From: Acrocarpospora macrocephala
GTDB taxonomy: Bacteria > Actinomycetota > Actinomycetes > Streptosporangiales > Streptosporangiaceae
Assembly: GCF_009687865.1 (NCBI RefSeq)
Contig: NZ_BLAE01000030.1
Coordinates: 1 to 64,000, forward strand
Direction: 5' to 3'
Length of the DNA stretch: 64,000 nt
Below the pieces are notes generated by a model. It was not told the origin of the DNA. It saw only the letters and a list, made by a program, of their open reading frames with translations, and searched no databases. Of this stretch, positions 53,689 through 61,411 are shown piece by piece. The position numbers and the translations under genes are program-made. Within the stretch, counting starts at the first letter, position 1; the number at the start of each line of letters is the position of its first letter.

Positions 53689-54096
53689 CTAGACCAGGCT
53701 GGCCTTGCCGACGTTCTCCCTGATGTACTCGGCGACCACGCCGCCGGGCAGCCCCGGCGGGAAGGAGCGGTGCACGCCCAGCGCCCGGAGCGGCTCGAAG
53801 TCCACCTCGGGGATGATGCCACCCATGATCACCAGGACCTGGGTCATGCCGCGTTCCTTGAGCGCGGGGATCAGGTCGCGGGCGATCTGCAGCTGCCCGC
53901 TGGTCATCACGCTGACGGCGACCACGTCGGCGTTCTCCTGCAGGGCCGCCTCAGCGATCTCCGCCACGACGCCGAACCGGAAGTAGACGACCTCCATGCC
54001 GGCGTCGCGCAGCTCCCTGGCGATCAGCTTGCTGCCGCGCCCGTGGACGTCGATCTTCTTCTTGGCCAGCAAGACCTTGATGTGCTCTCCGGACAC
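53689..54096 (-). CDS. Acyl-CoA mutase small subunit (B12-binding)
   Basis: A 135-residue cobalamin-binding Rossmann protein. The base-off motif DxHxxG appears as IDVHGRGSKLIARELRDAG (His supplies the lower cobalt ligand), with SVMTSGQLQI and VIMGGIIPEVDF completing the site. GTG 54096 is chosen over GTG 54105, which would overlap the AAGGAG ribosome-binding site. Together with the large subunit it forms a heteromeric mutase as in isobutyryl- or 2-hydroxyisobutyryl-CoA mutases. Confidence 0.92.
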   Translation of the reverse strand: MSGEHIKVLLAKKKIDVHGRGSKLIARELRDAGMEVVYFRFGVVAEIAEAALQENADVVAVSVMTSGQLQIARDLIPALKERGMTQVLVIMGGIIPEVDFEPLRALGVHRSFPPGLPGGVVAEYIRENVGKASLV

Positions 54097-54134
54097 GGGG
54101 TCCACTCCTTATTCGATGCGCGATATGCGACGGT

Positions 54135-55802
54135 TCACTCGCTGACGTACCAGCCGAACGCTTCGCGCATCGGCACCATCATCTCGCCGTTGGTCACGCC
54201 CTTGCGCGCCGCGTCCACGAGCGCGGGCATCAGCGGTCCGGTGCCGTCCTTGAGGTTCTGGCAGGCTCGCCTGACGTCCTCGATCGCCGCGTCCACCGCG
54301 GCCTGGTCCCGCTTGGCGCGGTAGGCCTCCAGCCGGGCCCTGGCCTTGACCTCGATCGTCTCGTCGATGCGGAACGGCTCGTAGTTCTCCTGCTCCTGCG
54401 AGACGTAGCGGTTGACGCCGACGATCGGCAGGTCGCCGCTGTTGATCATCTTCTTCATCTCGTACGAGGAGTTGTCGATGTTCCGCTTGACCTCGCCGGT
54501 CTCGATGCCGCGCAGGTAGCCGCCGGAGGCCTCGATCTCGTCGAAGATCTCCCAGGCGGCGGCCTCCATCTCGTCGGTGAGCTTCTCGATGAAGTAGGAG
54601 CCGCCCAGCGGGTCGGCCACGTCCCGCAGCCCGCTCTCCCACATCAGGATCTGCTGGGTGCGCAGGGCGGTGCGGTGCGACTGCTCGGTCGGCACGCCCA
54701 CGGCCTCGTCGTAGGAGCAGGTGTGGATCGACTGCACGCCGCCGAGCACCGCGGCCAGCGTCTGCAGGGTGATCCTGGCGTTGTTGTTCATCAGCTGCTG
54801 CTGGGTGAGCACGTAGCCGCTGGTGTGCACGTGCACGCGGGCGAACATGCCGGACGGCTTGGTGACCCCGGCGTCCTTGCAGAGCCTGGCCCACATCCTG
54901 CGGTGCGCCCGGAACTTGGCGACCTCCTCGAAGACGTTCACCGTGCAGCCGATCTGGAAGGACAGCCGGCCGATGAAGTCGTCGGGCTCGAGACCCGCGG
55001 CCAGGCCCGCGTCGATGATCGACTTACCCCAGGCCAGGCCGTAGGCGAGCTCCTGTACGGGGGTGGCGCCGGCCTCCGACAGGCCGTACATGAAGATGTT
55101 GGCCGGGTTCCAGTCCGGCGCGTTCGCCCTGGCCCACCTGATCAGGTCGATCATCAGGGCGTAGCCCCAGCGCGGCTCCCAGGAGGGGACGTCCTGGACA
55201 GCGATGCGCGGATACCAGTTCATCGAGTTGCCGTGCATCTTGCCGACCGGCTCGCCGCGCCGTTCGACGGCGGCGGCCAGCAGGGCCAGCGCGGGCAGGC
55301 AGTTGTCCCCGGTGATCATGGAGAAGTTGGTGGTCTCCAGGTCCCAGTCGCGGATCAGCTCGTCGTAGTCGTCGCCGGTGCTCATGTGCACGCCGCACTG
55401 GCCGATGTTGCCGACGGCCTCGGGGTGGTCGGCGTCGATGCCGTACATGCAGGGGACGTCGTAGACGGTGTTGAAGACCTTGTGGCCGAAGTAGCCCTCC
55501 ATGCCTTCGGCGACCATCTTCTCCATCTTCCGCCGGGTCTCCTCGATGGTCCCGTACCCGAAGACCATCTGCTGCATCCACGGCGTGAGGGCGTAGCCGT
55601 CGGGGTGCAGGCCCCGGGTGAACGGGTAGACGCCGGGCATCTCCGCCAGGTCGGAGGCGGTGGTGTCGTCGGGGGTGTAGACGGTCTTCAAGGGCAGGCC
55701 GGAGAGGGTCCTGGCCGGGCGCAGCTTCGCGGCGTAGCGGGCCCGGCGCTCGGCCCACGCCCGCTTGGCGGCTTCGAACTTGGCGCTGGTGAGGGATGTC
55801 AC
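54135..55802 (-). CDS. B12-dependent acyl-CoA mutase large subunit
   Basis: A 555-residue TIM-barrel mutase: VYPFTRGLHPDGYALTPWMQ (about 58-77), GLSEAGATPVQELAYGLAWG (about 243), TSGYVLTQQQLMNNNARITL, CSYDEAVGVPTEQSHRTALR, ADPLGGSYFIE. It lacks methylmalonyl-CoA mutase features: by my manual alignment Tyr89 becomes Val, Arg82 becomes Thr, and Arg207 becomes Ala, so a free carboxylate cannot be held. It is therefore expected to rearrange a non-dicarboxylic acyl-CoA. Upstream gene overlap (ATGA) with MeaB; the small subunit follows. Confidence 0.9.
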   Translation of the reverse strand: MTSLTSAKFEAAKRAWAERRARYAAKLRPARTLSGLPLKTVYTPDDTTASDLAEMPGVYPFTRGLHPDGYALTPWMQQMVFGYGTIEETRRKMEKMVAEGMEGYFGHKVFNTVYDVPCMYGIDADHPEAVGNIGQCGVHMSTGDDYDELIRDWDLETTNFSMITGDNCLPALALLAAAVERRGEPVGKMHGNSMNWYPRIAVQDVPSWEPRWGYALMIDLIRWARANAPDWNPANIFMYGLSEAGATPVQELAYGLAWGKSIIDAGLAAGLEPDDFIGRLSFQIGCTVNVFEEVAKFRAHRRMWARLCKDAGVTKPSGMFARVHVHTSGYVLTQQQLMNNNARITLQTLAAVLGGVQSIHTCSYDEAVGVPTEQSHRTALRTQQILMWESGLRDVADPLGGSYFIEKLTDEMEAAAWEIFDEIEASGGYLRGIETGEVKRNIDNSSYEMKKMINSGDLPIVGVNRYVSQEQENYEPFRIDETIEVKARARLEAYRAKRDQAAVDAAIEDVRRACQNLKDGTGPLMPALVDAARKGVTNGEMMVPMREAFGWYVSE

Positions 55803-56788
55803 TTCTGCTCCGTTCCTGGGATGTCCGCGCTGAGCGTGCGGTGGGCGTTCAGCAGCGCGCCGACGTAGGCTTCGGCGGCGCCGTACGGGTCGGCCGGCCG
55901 CGTGTCGCCGAGGGTCTCCTCGGCGGCCTTCAGCAGCTCCCCGCGGAGCCGGTCGGCGACGAACGCGGTGAATCTGGACCGCCCGCGGGCGCGTTCCGCG
56001 GCGGCCCGCCAGGCGGTGGCGCCGGTGAAGGCGTGGTGCTCGTCCACGGCGGCGGCCAGTTCGGCGACGCCCTCCCCGCGCAGGGCCGACACCGTGAGCA
56101 CCGGGACCTTCCAGCGCTCGGCCCCGTCGGGGCCGGTCCGCTCGAAACCCTGCGCGGCCAGGTCCTTGGCGGTCTGGTCCGCGCCGGGGGCGTCGCCCTT
56201 GTTGACGGCCACCACGTCGGCGATCTCGGTGATGCCGGCCTTCATCGCCTGCAGGGCGTCGCCGTAGCCGGGGACCAGCACCAGGACGACGGTGTGGGCG
56301 ATCCTGGCGATGTCGAACTCGCCCTGCCCGACCCCGACGGTCTCGATGAGGACCACGTCCTTGCCCATGGCGTCCATGACGTCGACGGTGTCGTTGACGG
56401 CGGCGGCCAGGCCGCCGGAGGCCCCCCGGGAGGCGACCGAGCGGATGAACACGCCCGGGTCCCCGCCGGCGGCCTCCGCCATCCTGTCCCGGTCGCCGAG
56501 CAGGGCTCCCCCGGTGAACGGGCTGGAGGGGTCGACGGCGATCACCCCCACCGTCCGCCCCTGGCCCCGCAGGTGCCTGATGAGCGCGGCGGCCAGGGTG
56601 CTCTTGCCCGCGCCCGGCGGGCCGGTGACGCCCACCAGCTGCGCCCTCCCGCAGTACGGCGCGAGCGCGCGCAGGACCGGCCTGGCCTGGGGGCGGCCGT
56701 TCTCGATCTGGGTGATCAACCGCCCGGCGTGGAGCACGCTTCCGGCGACGACCTCGCCGGCCGGCACTGTCACAGCTTCCACGATCAC
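55799..56788 (-). CDS. meaB: MeaB/ArgK-type G-protein chaperone of the mutase
   Basis: A 329-residue GTPase: P-loop GPPGAGKST (54-62), VDPSSPFTGGALLGDRDRM, ETVGVGQ (switch), VNKGD (guanine recognition) and a C-terminal dimerisation helix. It protects and reloads B12 mutases. GTG 56788 begins the operon meaB, mutase large, small, SDR. Operators F1-F3 lie immediately upstream. Confidence 0.95.
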   Translation of the reverse strand: MIVEAVTVPAGEVVAGSVLHAGRLITQIENGRPQARPVLRALAPYCGRAQLVGVTGPPGAGKSTLAAALIRHLRGQGRTVGVIAVDPSSPFTGGALLGDRDRMAEAAGGDPGVFIRSVASRGASGGLAAAVNDTVDVMDAMGKDVVLIETVGVGQGEFDIARIAHTVVLVLVPGYGDALQAMKAGITEIADVVAVNKGDAPGADQTAKDLAAQGFERTGPDGAERWKVPVLTVSALRGEGVAELAAAVDEHHAFTGATAWRAAAERARGRSRFTAFVADRLRGELLKAAEETLGDTRPADPYGAAEAYVGALLNAHRTLSADIPGTEQK

Positions 56789-56800
56789 CCTCGCGATAAG

Positions 56801-56869
56801 TTTACGTTCAACGTTAGTCTTTCATACGCTTGAACGGTAGCACCACACCGAGATTAACGTTGTACGTTA
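56801..56869. promoter_or_regulatory. Island operator cluster, sites F1, F2, F3
   Basis: F1 TTTACGTTCAACGTTA (56801-56816), F2 ATACGCTTGAACGGTA (56824-56839), F3 TTAACGTTGTACGTTA (56854-56869). They fill the 106-bp gap between the divergent meaB operon and the crotonase gene. F1 and F3 are strong; F2 is degenerate. Centres are 23 and 30 bp apart. Confidence 0.75.
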
Positions 56870-56894
56870 CATAAGACCTGAGGAGCCGAGTAGA

Positions 56895-57686
56895 TTGACC
56901 AGCGAAGACCTGGAGACCCTGGCGGTGGCGGACTCCGGGACCCGCCTCGCCATCACGCTCAACCGCCCGGCGGAGCGCAACGCCCTCACCTTCGGGGCCT
57001 GGGACGACCTCGACCGGGTGATGTCCGAGGTGGAGCTGCGCGACGACCTGCGCGTCGTCACCCTCACCGGCAGCGGCCCCGCCTTCTGCGCCGGGGTGGA
57101 CTTCGGGGCGATCGGGGCCGCCCTGGAGGTGGAGCGGGGCAGCTTCCCCTCCTTCATCCGGCGCTGGGCGAACATCGTCGACCGCTTCGAGCGGGTGCCG
57201 CAGCCCAGCGTCGCCGCGATCAACGGCCCCGCCATCGGCGCGGGCCTCGAGCTGGCCCTGGCCTGCGACATCAGGATCGCCAGCGACCGGGCGATCTTCG
57301 CCATGCCCCAGCTCAGGATGGGCATCGTCCCCGACGTCGGGGGCACCAGCCGCCTGGCGCGGGCGACCGGGGAGGCGTTCGCCAAGGACGTGATCCTCAC
57401 CTCCAGGATCGTCGACGCCGAGGAGGCGCTGCGCGCCGGGATCGTCAGCCGGGTGGTGCCGCACGAGCGGCTCGCGGCGGAGTTGGAGGGCGTCGCCGCC
57501 GCGATCGAGGACCTGCCCTGGCCTTCGGCGTACTTCGCGGGCCTCGCCATCGACGTCGGCCCGCGCCTCGACTCCCGCCGGGCCGCCGACATCGAGGCCA
57601 TGGCCGACCAGGTGATGCTCCGCCAGGAGGAGGTCTGGACGCGGATCTCCCGGTTCATGGAGGGCAAGGGCCTGCGCGGAATCTGA
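56895..57686 (+). CDS. Crotonase-fold enoyl-CoA hydratase/isomerase
   Basis: A 263-residue crotonase: AFCAGVDFGAIG (about 64), NGPAIGAGLELALACDIRIA (about 111, first Glu kept), then MPQLRMGIVPDVGGTSRLAR, where the second hydratase Glu is replaced by Gln and an Asp is present. Isomerase or hydratase cannot be decided. TTG 56895 is preceded by GAGGAG. Divergent partner of the mutase operon. Confidence 0.85.
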   Translation: MTSEDLETLAVADSGTRLAITLNRPAERNALTFGAWDDLDRVMSEVELRDDLRVVTLTGSGPAFCAGVDFGAIGAALEVERGSFPSFIRRWANIVDRFERVPQPSVAAINGPAIGAGLELALACDIRIASDRAIFAMPQLRMGIVPDVGGTSRLARATGEAFAKDVILTSRIVDAEEALRAGIVSRVVPHERLAAELEGVAAAIEDLPWPSAYFAGLAIDVGPRLDSRRAADIEAMADQVMLRQEEVWTRISRFMEGKGLRGI

Positions 57687-57696
57687 CCTTTACGTA

Positions 57697-57714
57697 TTTA
57701 ACGTTCAACGGTAA
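57697..57714. promoter_or_regulatory. Island operator, site G
   Basis: TTTAACGTTCAACGGTAA, 45 bp before the CoA-transferase genes; TTTACGTA at 57689 adds a partial second half-site. Confidence 0.75.
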
Positions 57715-57759
57715 GTTGCTGCTGCGACGAGGAGGAACCGTGAGAGCTGTGGGAGCACC

Positions 57760-58662
57760 ATGAGCCCGGACAAGGTCAGACCGCTGGAAGCCCTGGGAGA
57801 GCTGGTCCGCGACGGCGACTCGGTGGCCTTCGGAGGCGGCTGGTTCGCCAACCACCCCATGGCGGCGGTCCGCGAGCTGATCCGCGCCGGGCGCAGGGAC
57901 ATCCGCGCCCTCACCGTCGTCGGCTCGGTGGACATGGACCTGATGGCCGCGGCGGGCACGCTGGGCCACCTGTCGTTCTCCATGGTCACGCTGGAGGCGT
58001 TCGGCCTGGCCCCCAGCGTGCGCGGCGCGATCGAGTCCGGCGCGCTGCCGTTCACCGAGTACACCGGTCTTGGGCTGCTGATCGGCCTGGAGGCGCAGGG
58101 ACGCGGCGTGCCGTACCTGCCCTACCGGGGGCCGTTCGGCTCGGACATCCCGGCCCGTTACCCGGAGATCTACGCCACCACCGCCTGCCCGTTCACGGGC
58201 GAGGAGCTCACGGCCGTCCGCGCGATCAGGCCCGACGTCGCGATCGTGCACGCACTGCGCGCCGACGCGGAGGGCAACGCGCAGTGGGACGGCACCTCGG
58301 GGCCCGACGTGGAGATGGCCAAGGCGGCCGGGCGGGTGATCGTGACCTGTGAGGAGATCGTCGACCGTGACGTGATCGTGGCGAACGCGCACATGACCAA
58401 GCTGCCCGGTTACTACGTGGAGGCGGTCATCGAGGCGCCGTTCGGCGCGCACCCCACCTCGCACATTCCGCGTTACGCCATGGACGCCTGGGAGCTCATG
58501 GACTACGCCGCCGCCGTGAGCGGCCCGGCGTTCTCCGACTACCTCGGCCAGATCCGCGGCGAGAGCGAGGCGGAGTACCGGGAGCGCGTGCTCAAGGGGC
58601 GCGACGGCGTGCTGCGGCGGCTGGTGGACGCCGCGGAGATTATCGAGGAGGCGCACGCATGA
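57760..58662 (+). CDS. CoA-transferase alpha subunit, IpdA-like
   Basis: A 300-residue family I CoA-transferase: MAAVRELIRAGRRDIRALTV (about 30-49), VEMAKAAGRVIVTCEEIV (about 188), AHMTKLPGYYVEAVIEAPFG. It resembles both glutaconate CoA-transferase A and IpdA, the alpha subunit of a steroid ring-opening hydrolase. Which reaction it does is not visible. ATG 57760 after GGGAG; overlaps the beta subunit by 4 bp. Confidence 0.85.
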   Translation: MSPDKVRPLEALGELVRDGDSVAFGGGWFANHPMAAVRELIRAGRRDIRALTVVGSVDMDLMAAAGTLGHLSFSMVTLEAFGLAPSVRGAIESGALPFTEYTGLGLLIGLEAQGRGVPYLPYRGPFGSDIPARYPEIYATTACPFTGEELTAVRAIRPDVAIVHALRADAEGNAQWDGTSGPDVEMAKAAGRVIVTCEEIVDRDVIVANAHMTKLPGYYVEAVIEAPFGAHPTSHIPRYAMDAWELMDYAAAVSGPAFSDYLGQIRGESEAEYRERVLKGRDGVLRRLVDAAEIIEEAHA

Positions 58663-59504
58663 CCGACTATGAGATCCACGAGCTGATGACCTGCCGGGTC
58701 GCCGCCGAGGTGGACGAGCGGGGCGTCACCGTGATGGGATCCTTCACTCCCCTCGCGTACGCCTCCTACATGCTGGCCAAGCTGACCCACGCCAGGGACG
58801 CCTACCTGGTCGGCTTCGACGCGGTGGGGATGGCCCCGATCCAGCTCTCCTTCACCGGCGCCGAGGCTTCGGCGTACAAGGGGGCGGCCTGCCGTTGGGG
58901 CATGCTGACGGAGATCAACTCCATCCACCTGGCCGGGCACGGCGGGGTGGAGGCGGTCTCCTCCGCCCAGTTCGACGGGAACGGGGCGATCAACCTGTCG
59001 GCCATCGGGCCGTTCGAGACCCCCAAGGTCCGCCTGCCCGGCGGCGCGGGAGCGGCCGAGGTGATCAAGATGTACCGGAAGATGATCGCCTACTTCGGCA
59101 ACCACAACCCCCGCACGCTGGTGGAGAAGGTCGGATTCGTCACCGGCACCCGGTGGAAGGTCGGCGACCGGGCCCGCCAGGAGGCCGGGCTCCAGCCCGG
59201 GCCGATCATCGTCGTCACCAACCTGGCCGTCCTGATCAAGGACGAGGACGACCGGCCGTTCCGCGTCGAGAGCCTGCACCCCGGCGTGGATGTCGCCACG
59301 GTGGTGGCGAACACCGGTTTCGAGCTGGACGTGCCGGAGCACCTGCCGGCCACGGCCGAGCCGACCGCCGAGCAGCTGGAACTGCTCCGCACGAAGATCG
59401 ACCCGTTCGGCACCGTGAAGTTCGACTTCGTCTCGGGCAAGGACCGGCTGTCCTACCTCAGGGACGTCCTGGACGCCGAGTGGAACCGGGCCACGGCGTC
59501 ATGA
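58659..59504 (+). CDS. CoA-transferase beta subunit, IpdB-like
   Basis: A 281-residue partner: MLAKLTHARDAYLVGFDAVG (about 38-57), GGAGAAEVI, LVEKVGFVTGTRWK (about 152), MKFDFVSG-like KFDFVSGKDRLSYLRDVL end. ATG overlaps the alpha stop, so a fixed heteromer is made. Overlaps the following SDR start too (ATGA). Confidence 0.85.
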   Translation: MTDYEIHELMTCRVAAEVDERGVTVMGSFTPLAYASYMLAKLTHARDAYLVGFDAVGMAPIQLSFTGAEASAYKGAACRWGMLTEINSIHLAGHGGVEAVSSAQFDGNGAINLSAIGPFETPKVRLPGGAGAAEVIKMYRKMIAYFGNHNPRTLVEKVGFVTGTRWKVGDRARQEAGLQPGPIIVVTNLAVLIKDEDDRPFRVESLHPGVDVATVVANTGFELDVPEHLPATAEPTAEQLELLRTKIDPFGTVKFDFVSGKDRLSYLRDVLDAEWNRATAS

Positions 59505-60277
59505 GCGTCCTCGACCGGTTCAGACTGGACGGGAAGGTGGCGATCATCACCGGGGCCTCGTCCGGTCTCGGCGTCACCTTCGCCCTCGCCCTGGCCGAGG
59601 CCGGAGCCGACCTGGCCCTGGGCGCGCGCAGGGTCGAGCTGCTGCGGGACACTCAAGGCAAGGTGGCGGCGCTGGGCCGCCGCTGCGTCGCCGTGCCCAC
59701 CGACGTGGCCGACCCCGACGACTGCGAGCGCCTGGTCGCCGCCGCGCGGGACGAGCTCGGCGACGCGCACGTGCTGGTGAACAACGCGGGCGTGGCCCGG
59801 GTCGCGCCCGCCCACAAGGACGACCCCGCCGAGTTCGCCCGCGTGCTCCAGGTCAACCTCACCGGCGCCTACCAGATGGCGCAGGCCTTCGGCCGGGCCT
59901 GCATCGCCGCCGGTCACGGCGGGTCGATCGTCAACGTCTCCTCGGTGCTCGGCCTGGTGTCGGCCGACGCCCCGCAGGCCGCCTACAGCGCCTCCAAGGC
60001 GGGCCTGCTCGGGATGACCAGGGACCTGGCCCTGCAGTGGACGCTGCGGCGCGGCATCCGCGTCAACGCCCTGGTGCCCGGCCTGATCGTCACCGGCATG
60101 ACCGCCGCGATCCGGGCCAATGAGCAGGCCTCGGCGAGCGCGCTGGCGAGCATCCCGATGCGGCGGCTCGGCGACGCCGACGAGCTCGTGGGGGCCCTGC
60201 TCCTGCTGGCCTCCGACGCGGGCAGCTACATGACCGGCTCCGCCCTGATCGTGGACGGCGGCTGGACGGCGCAGTGA
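59501..60277 (+). CDS. SDR family oxidoreductase, paralogue of the one at 48764
   Basis: A 258-residue SDR: TGASSGLG (17-24), NNAGVARVAP, YSASKAGLLGMTRDLALQWT (Tyr/Lys pair about 158). Highly similar over its length to the SDR at 48764. ATG 59501 overlaps the preceding stop by 4 bp. Probable 3-hydroxyacyl-CoA dehydrogenase of the same pathway. Confidence 0.92.
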   Translation: MSVLDRFRLDGKVAIITGASSGLGVTFALALAEAGADLALGARRVELLRDTQGKVAALGRRCVAVPTDVADPDDCERLVAAARDELGDAHVLVNNAGVARVAPAHKDDPAEFARVLQVNLTGAYQMAQAFGRACIAAGHGGSIVNVSSVLGLVSADAPQAAYSASKAGLLGMTRDLALQWTLRRGIRVNALVPGLIVTGMTAAIRANEQASASALASIPMRRLGDADELVGALLLLASDAGSYMTGSALIVDGGWTAQ

Positions 60278-60321
60278 CAGCCAGCCTTCGGCTGCCGCGA
60301 CATGGGAAAGGCGCGAAGCCT

Positions 60322-61287
60322 ATGTGGGCTAAGAGGATGACCGGCCCCTGTTCCTTCGAGACCGTGGAGATCCCGGCGCCGGTGCCGGATGACCTCGCCG
60401 ACGGCGAGGTGCTCCTCCAGGTGCTGGCAGGCGGGCTGTGCGGGACCGACAGGCCCTACTACCAAGGCTCCGTCAGCACCTGGGCCGAGTCGGACGACCT
60501 GATCCCAGGGTTCCCCATGCATGAGATCGTCGGCGAGGTCGTCGCCGCCAGGACGACGGACCACCAGGTCGGCGACCGGGTTGTCGGCTGGGCGACGCGC
60601 TTGAACGGCCTGCAGGAGCTGATCATCACCGAGGGTTCCTCCGTGCACGCCTACGACTCGTCGCTGCGCCCCGCCGAAGCCATCGCGCTGCAACCCCTCG
60701 CGTGCGTGATCTACGCCGTGGAACGACTCGGCGACGTGTCCGGGCAGCACTGCGCGGTCATCGGCCAGGGCCCGATCGGCGTGCTGTTCAGCCACGTCCT
60801 CAAGAACGCGAGGGCGCGCAAGGTGACCGGCGTCGACCGGATCGACCGGCGTGACATCCTCGGCGACTTCGGCGTCGACGACCCGGTCTTCCTCTCCAGC
60901 GGCCGCTGGGCCGCCGCCCTGACGGATGACGAGGACCGTCCCGACGTCATCGTCGAGGCCGTGGGGCATCAGGTGTCCACCCTCACGCACGCCGTCGCCG
61001 CCGCGCGGCCGCTGGGCCGCATCCTGTACTTCGGCGTCCCCGACGACAGCGTCTACCCGATCGACATGGAGAAGATGGTGCGCAAGCACCTGACCCTCAT
61101 CTCCGGCTCGACGCTGGAGCGCCGCCGGGTGCTGGCCGCGGCCGGCGAGTACGTCAAGGCCCACCCCGACTTGATCAGGACCCTCGTCACCCACGAGTTC
61201 AAGGTCGACGCGACCGCCGAGGCCTACCGCACCGCCTTCACGCCCATGAGCGGCCAGCTCAAGGTCGTCATCACCATGGGCGACTGA
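60322..61287 (+). CDS. Zinc-dependent alcohol dehydrogenase-like MDR protein
   Basis: A 321-residue MDR: GGLCGTDRPYYQ (Zn Cys, about 36), FPMHEIVGEV (His-Glu), QPLACVIYAVERLGDVSGQH, NAD motif IGQGPIGVLF (about 152), ILYFGVPDDS. The structural-zinc Cys quartet is not seen. ATG 60322 fits the family N-terminus; GTG 60274, which overlaps the upstream stop, is also possible. Oxidises an alcohol of the pathway. Confidence 0.85.
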   Translation: MWAKRMTGPCSFETVEIPAPVPDDLADGEVLLQVLAGGLCGTDRPYYQGSVSTWAESDDLIPGFPMHEIVGEVVAARTTDHQVGDRVVGWATRLNGLQELIITEGSSVHAYDSSLRPAEAIALQPLACVIYAVERLGDVSGQHCAVIGQGPIGVLFSHVLKNARARKVTGVDRIDRRDILGDFGVDDPVFLSSGRWAAALTDDEDRPDVIVEAVGHQVSTLTHAVAAARPLGRILYFGVPDDSVYPIDMEKMVRKHLTLISGSTLERRRVLAAAGEYVKAHPDLIRTLVTHEFKVDATAEAYRTAFTPMSGQLKVVITMGD

Positions 61288-61342
61288 CCAGCGCGACCGC
61301 GTCCTCTGACATGGGCATGCCCTCCTCATTTCTTGTCGGATA

Positions 61343-61359
61343 TTGACGTTCAACGTTAA
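61343..61359. promoter_or_regulatory. Island operator, site H
   Basis: TTGACGTTCAACGTTAA. Its first six bases are a good -35, and TAATTT (61366-61371) lies 17 bp downstream as a -10, so binding would exclude RNA polymerase from the LivHM promoter. Confidence 0.75.
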
Positions 61360-61411
61360 AGAGAATAATTTCGCACCCACTCGACCGACAACGCCGGAGG
61401 CGGGACTCCCG

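Noticed and set aside
54135-55802. Methylmalonyl-CoA mutase call
   Set aside because: The residues that bind the free carboxylate of methylmalonyl-CoA are replaced, and the B12 domain is a separate protein.
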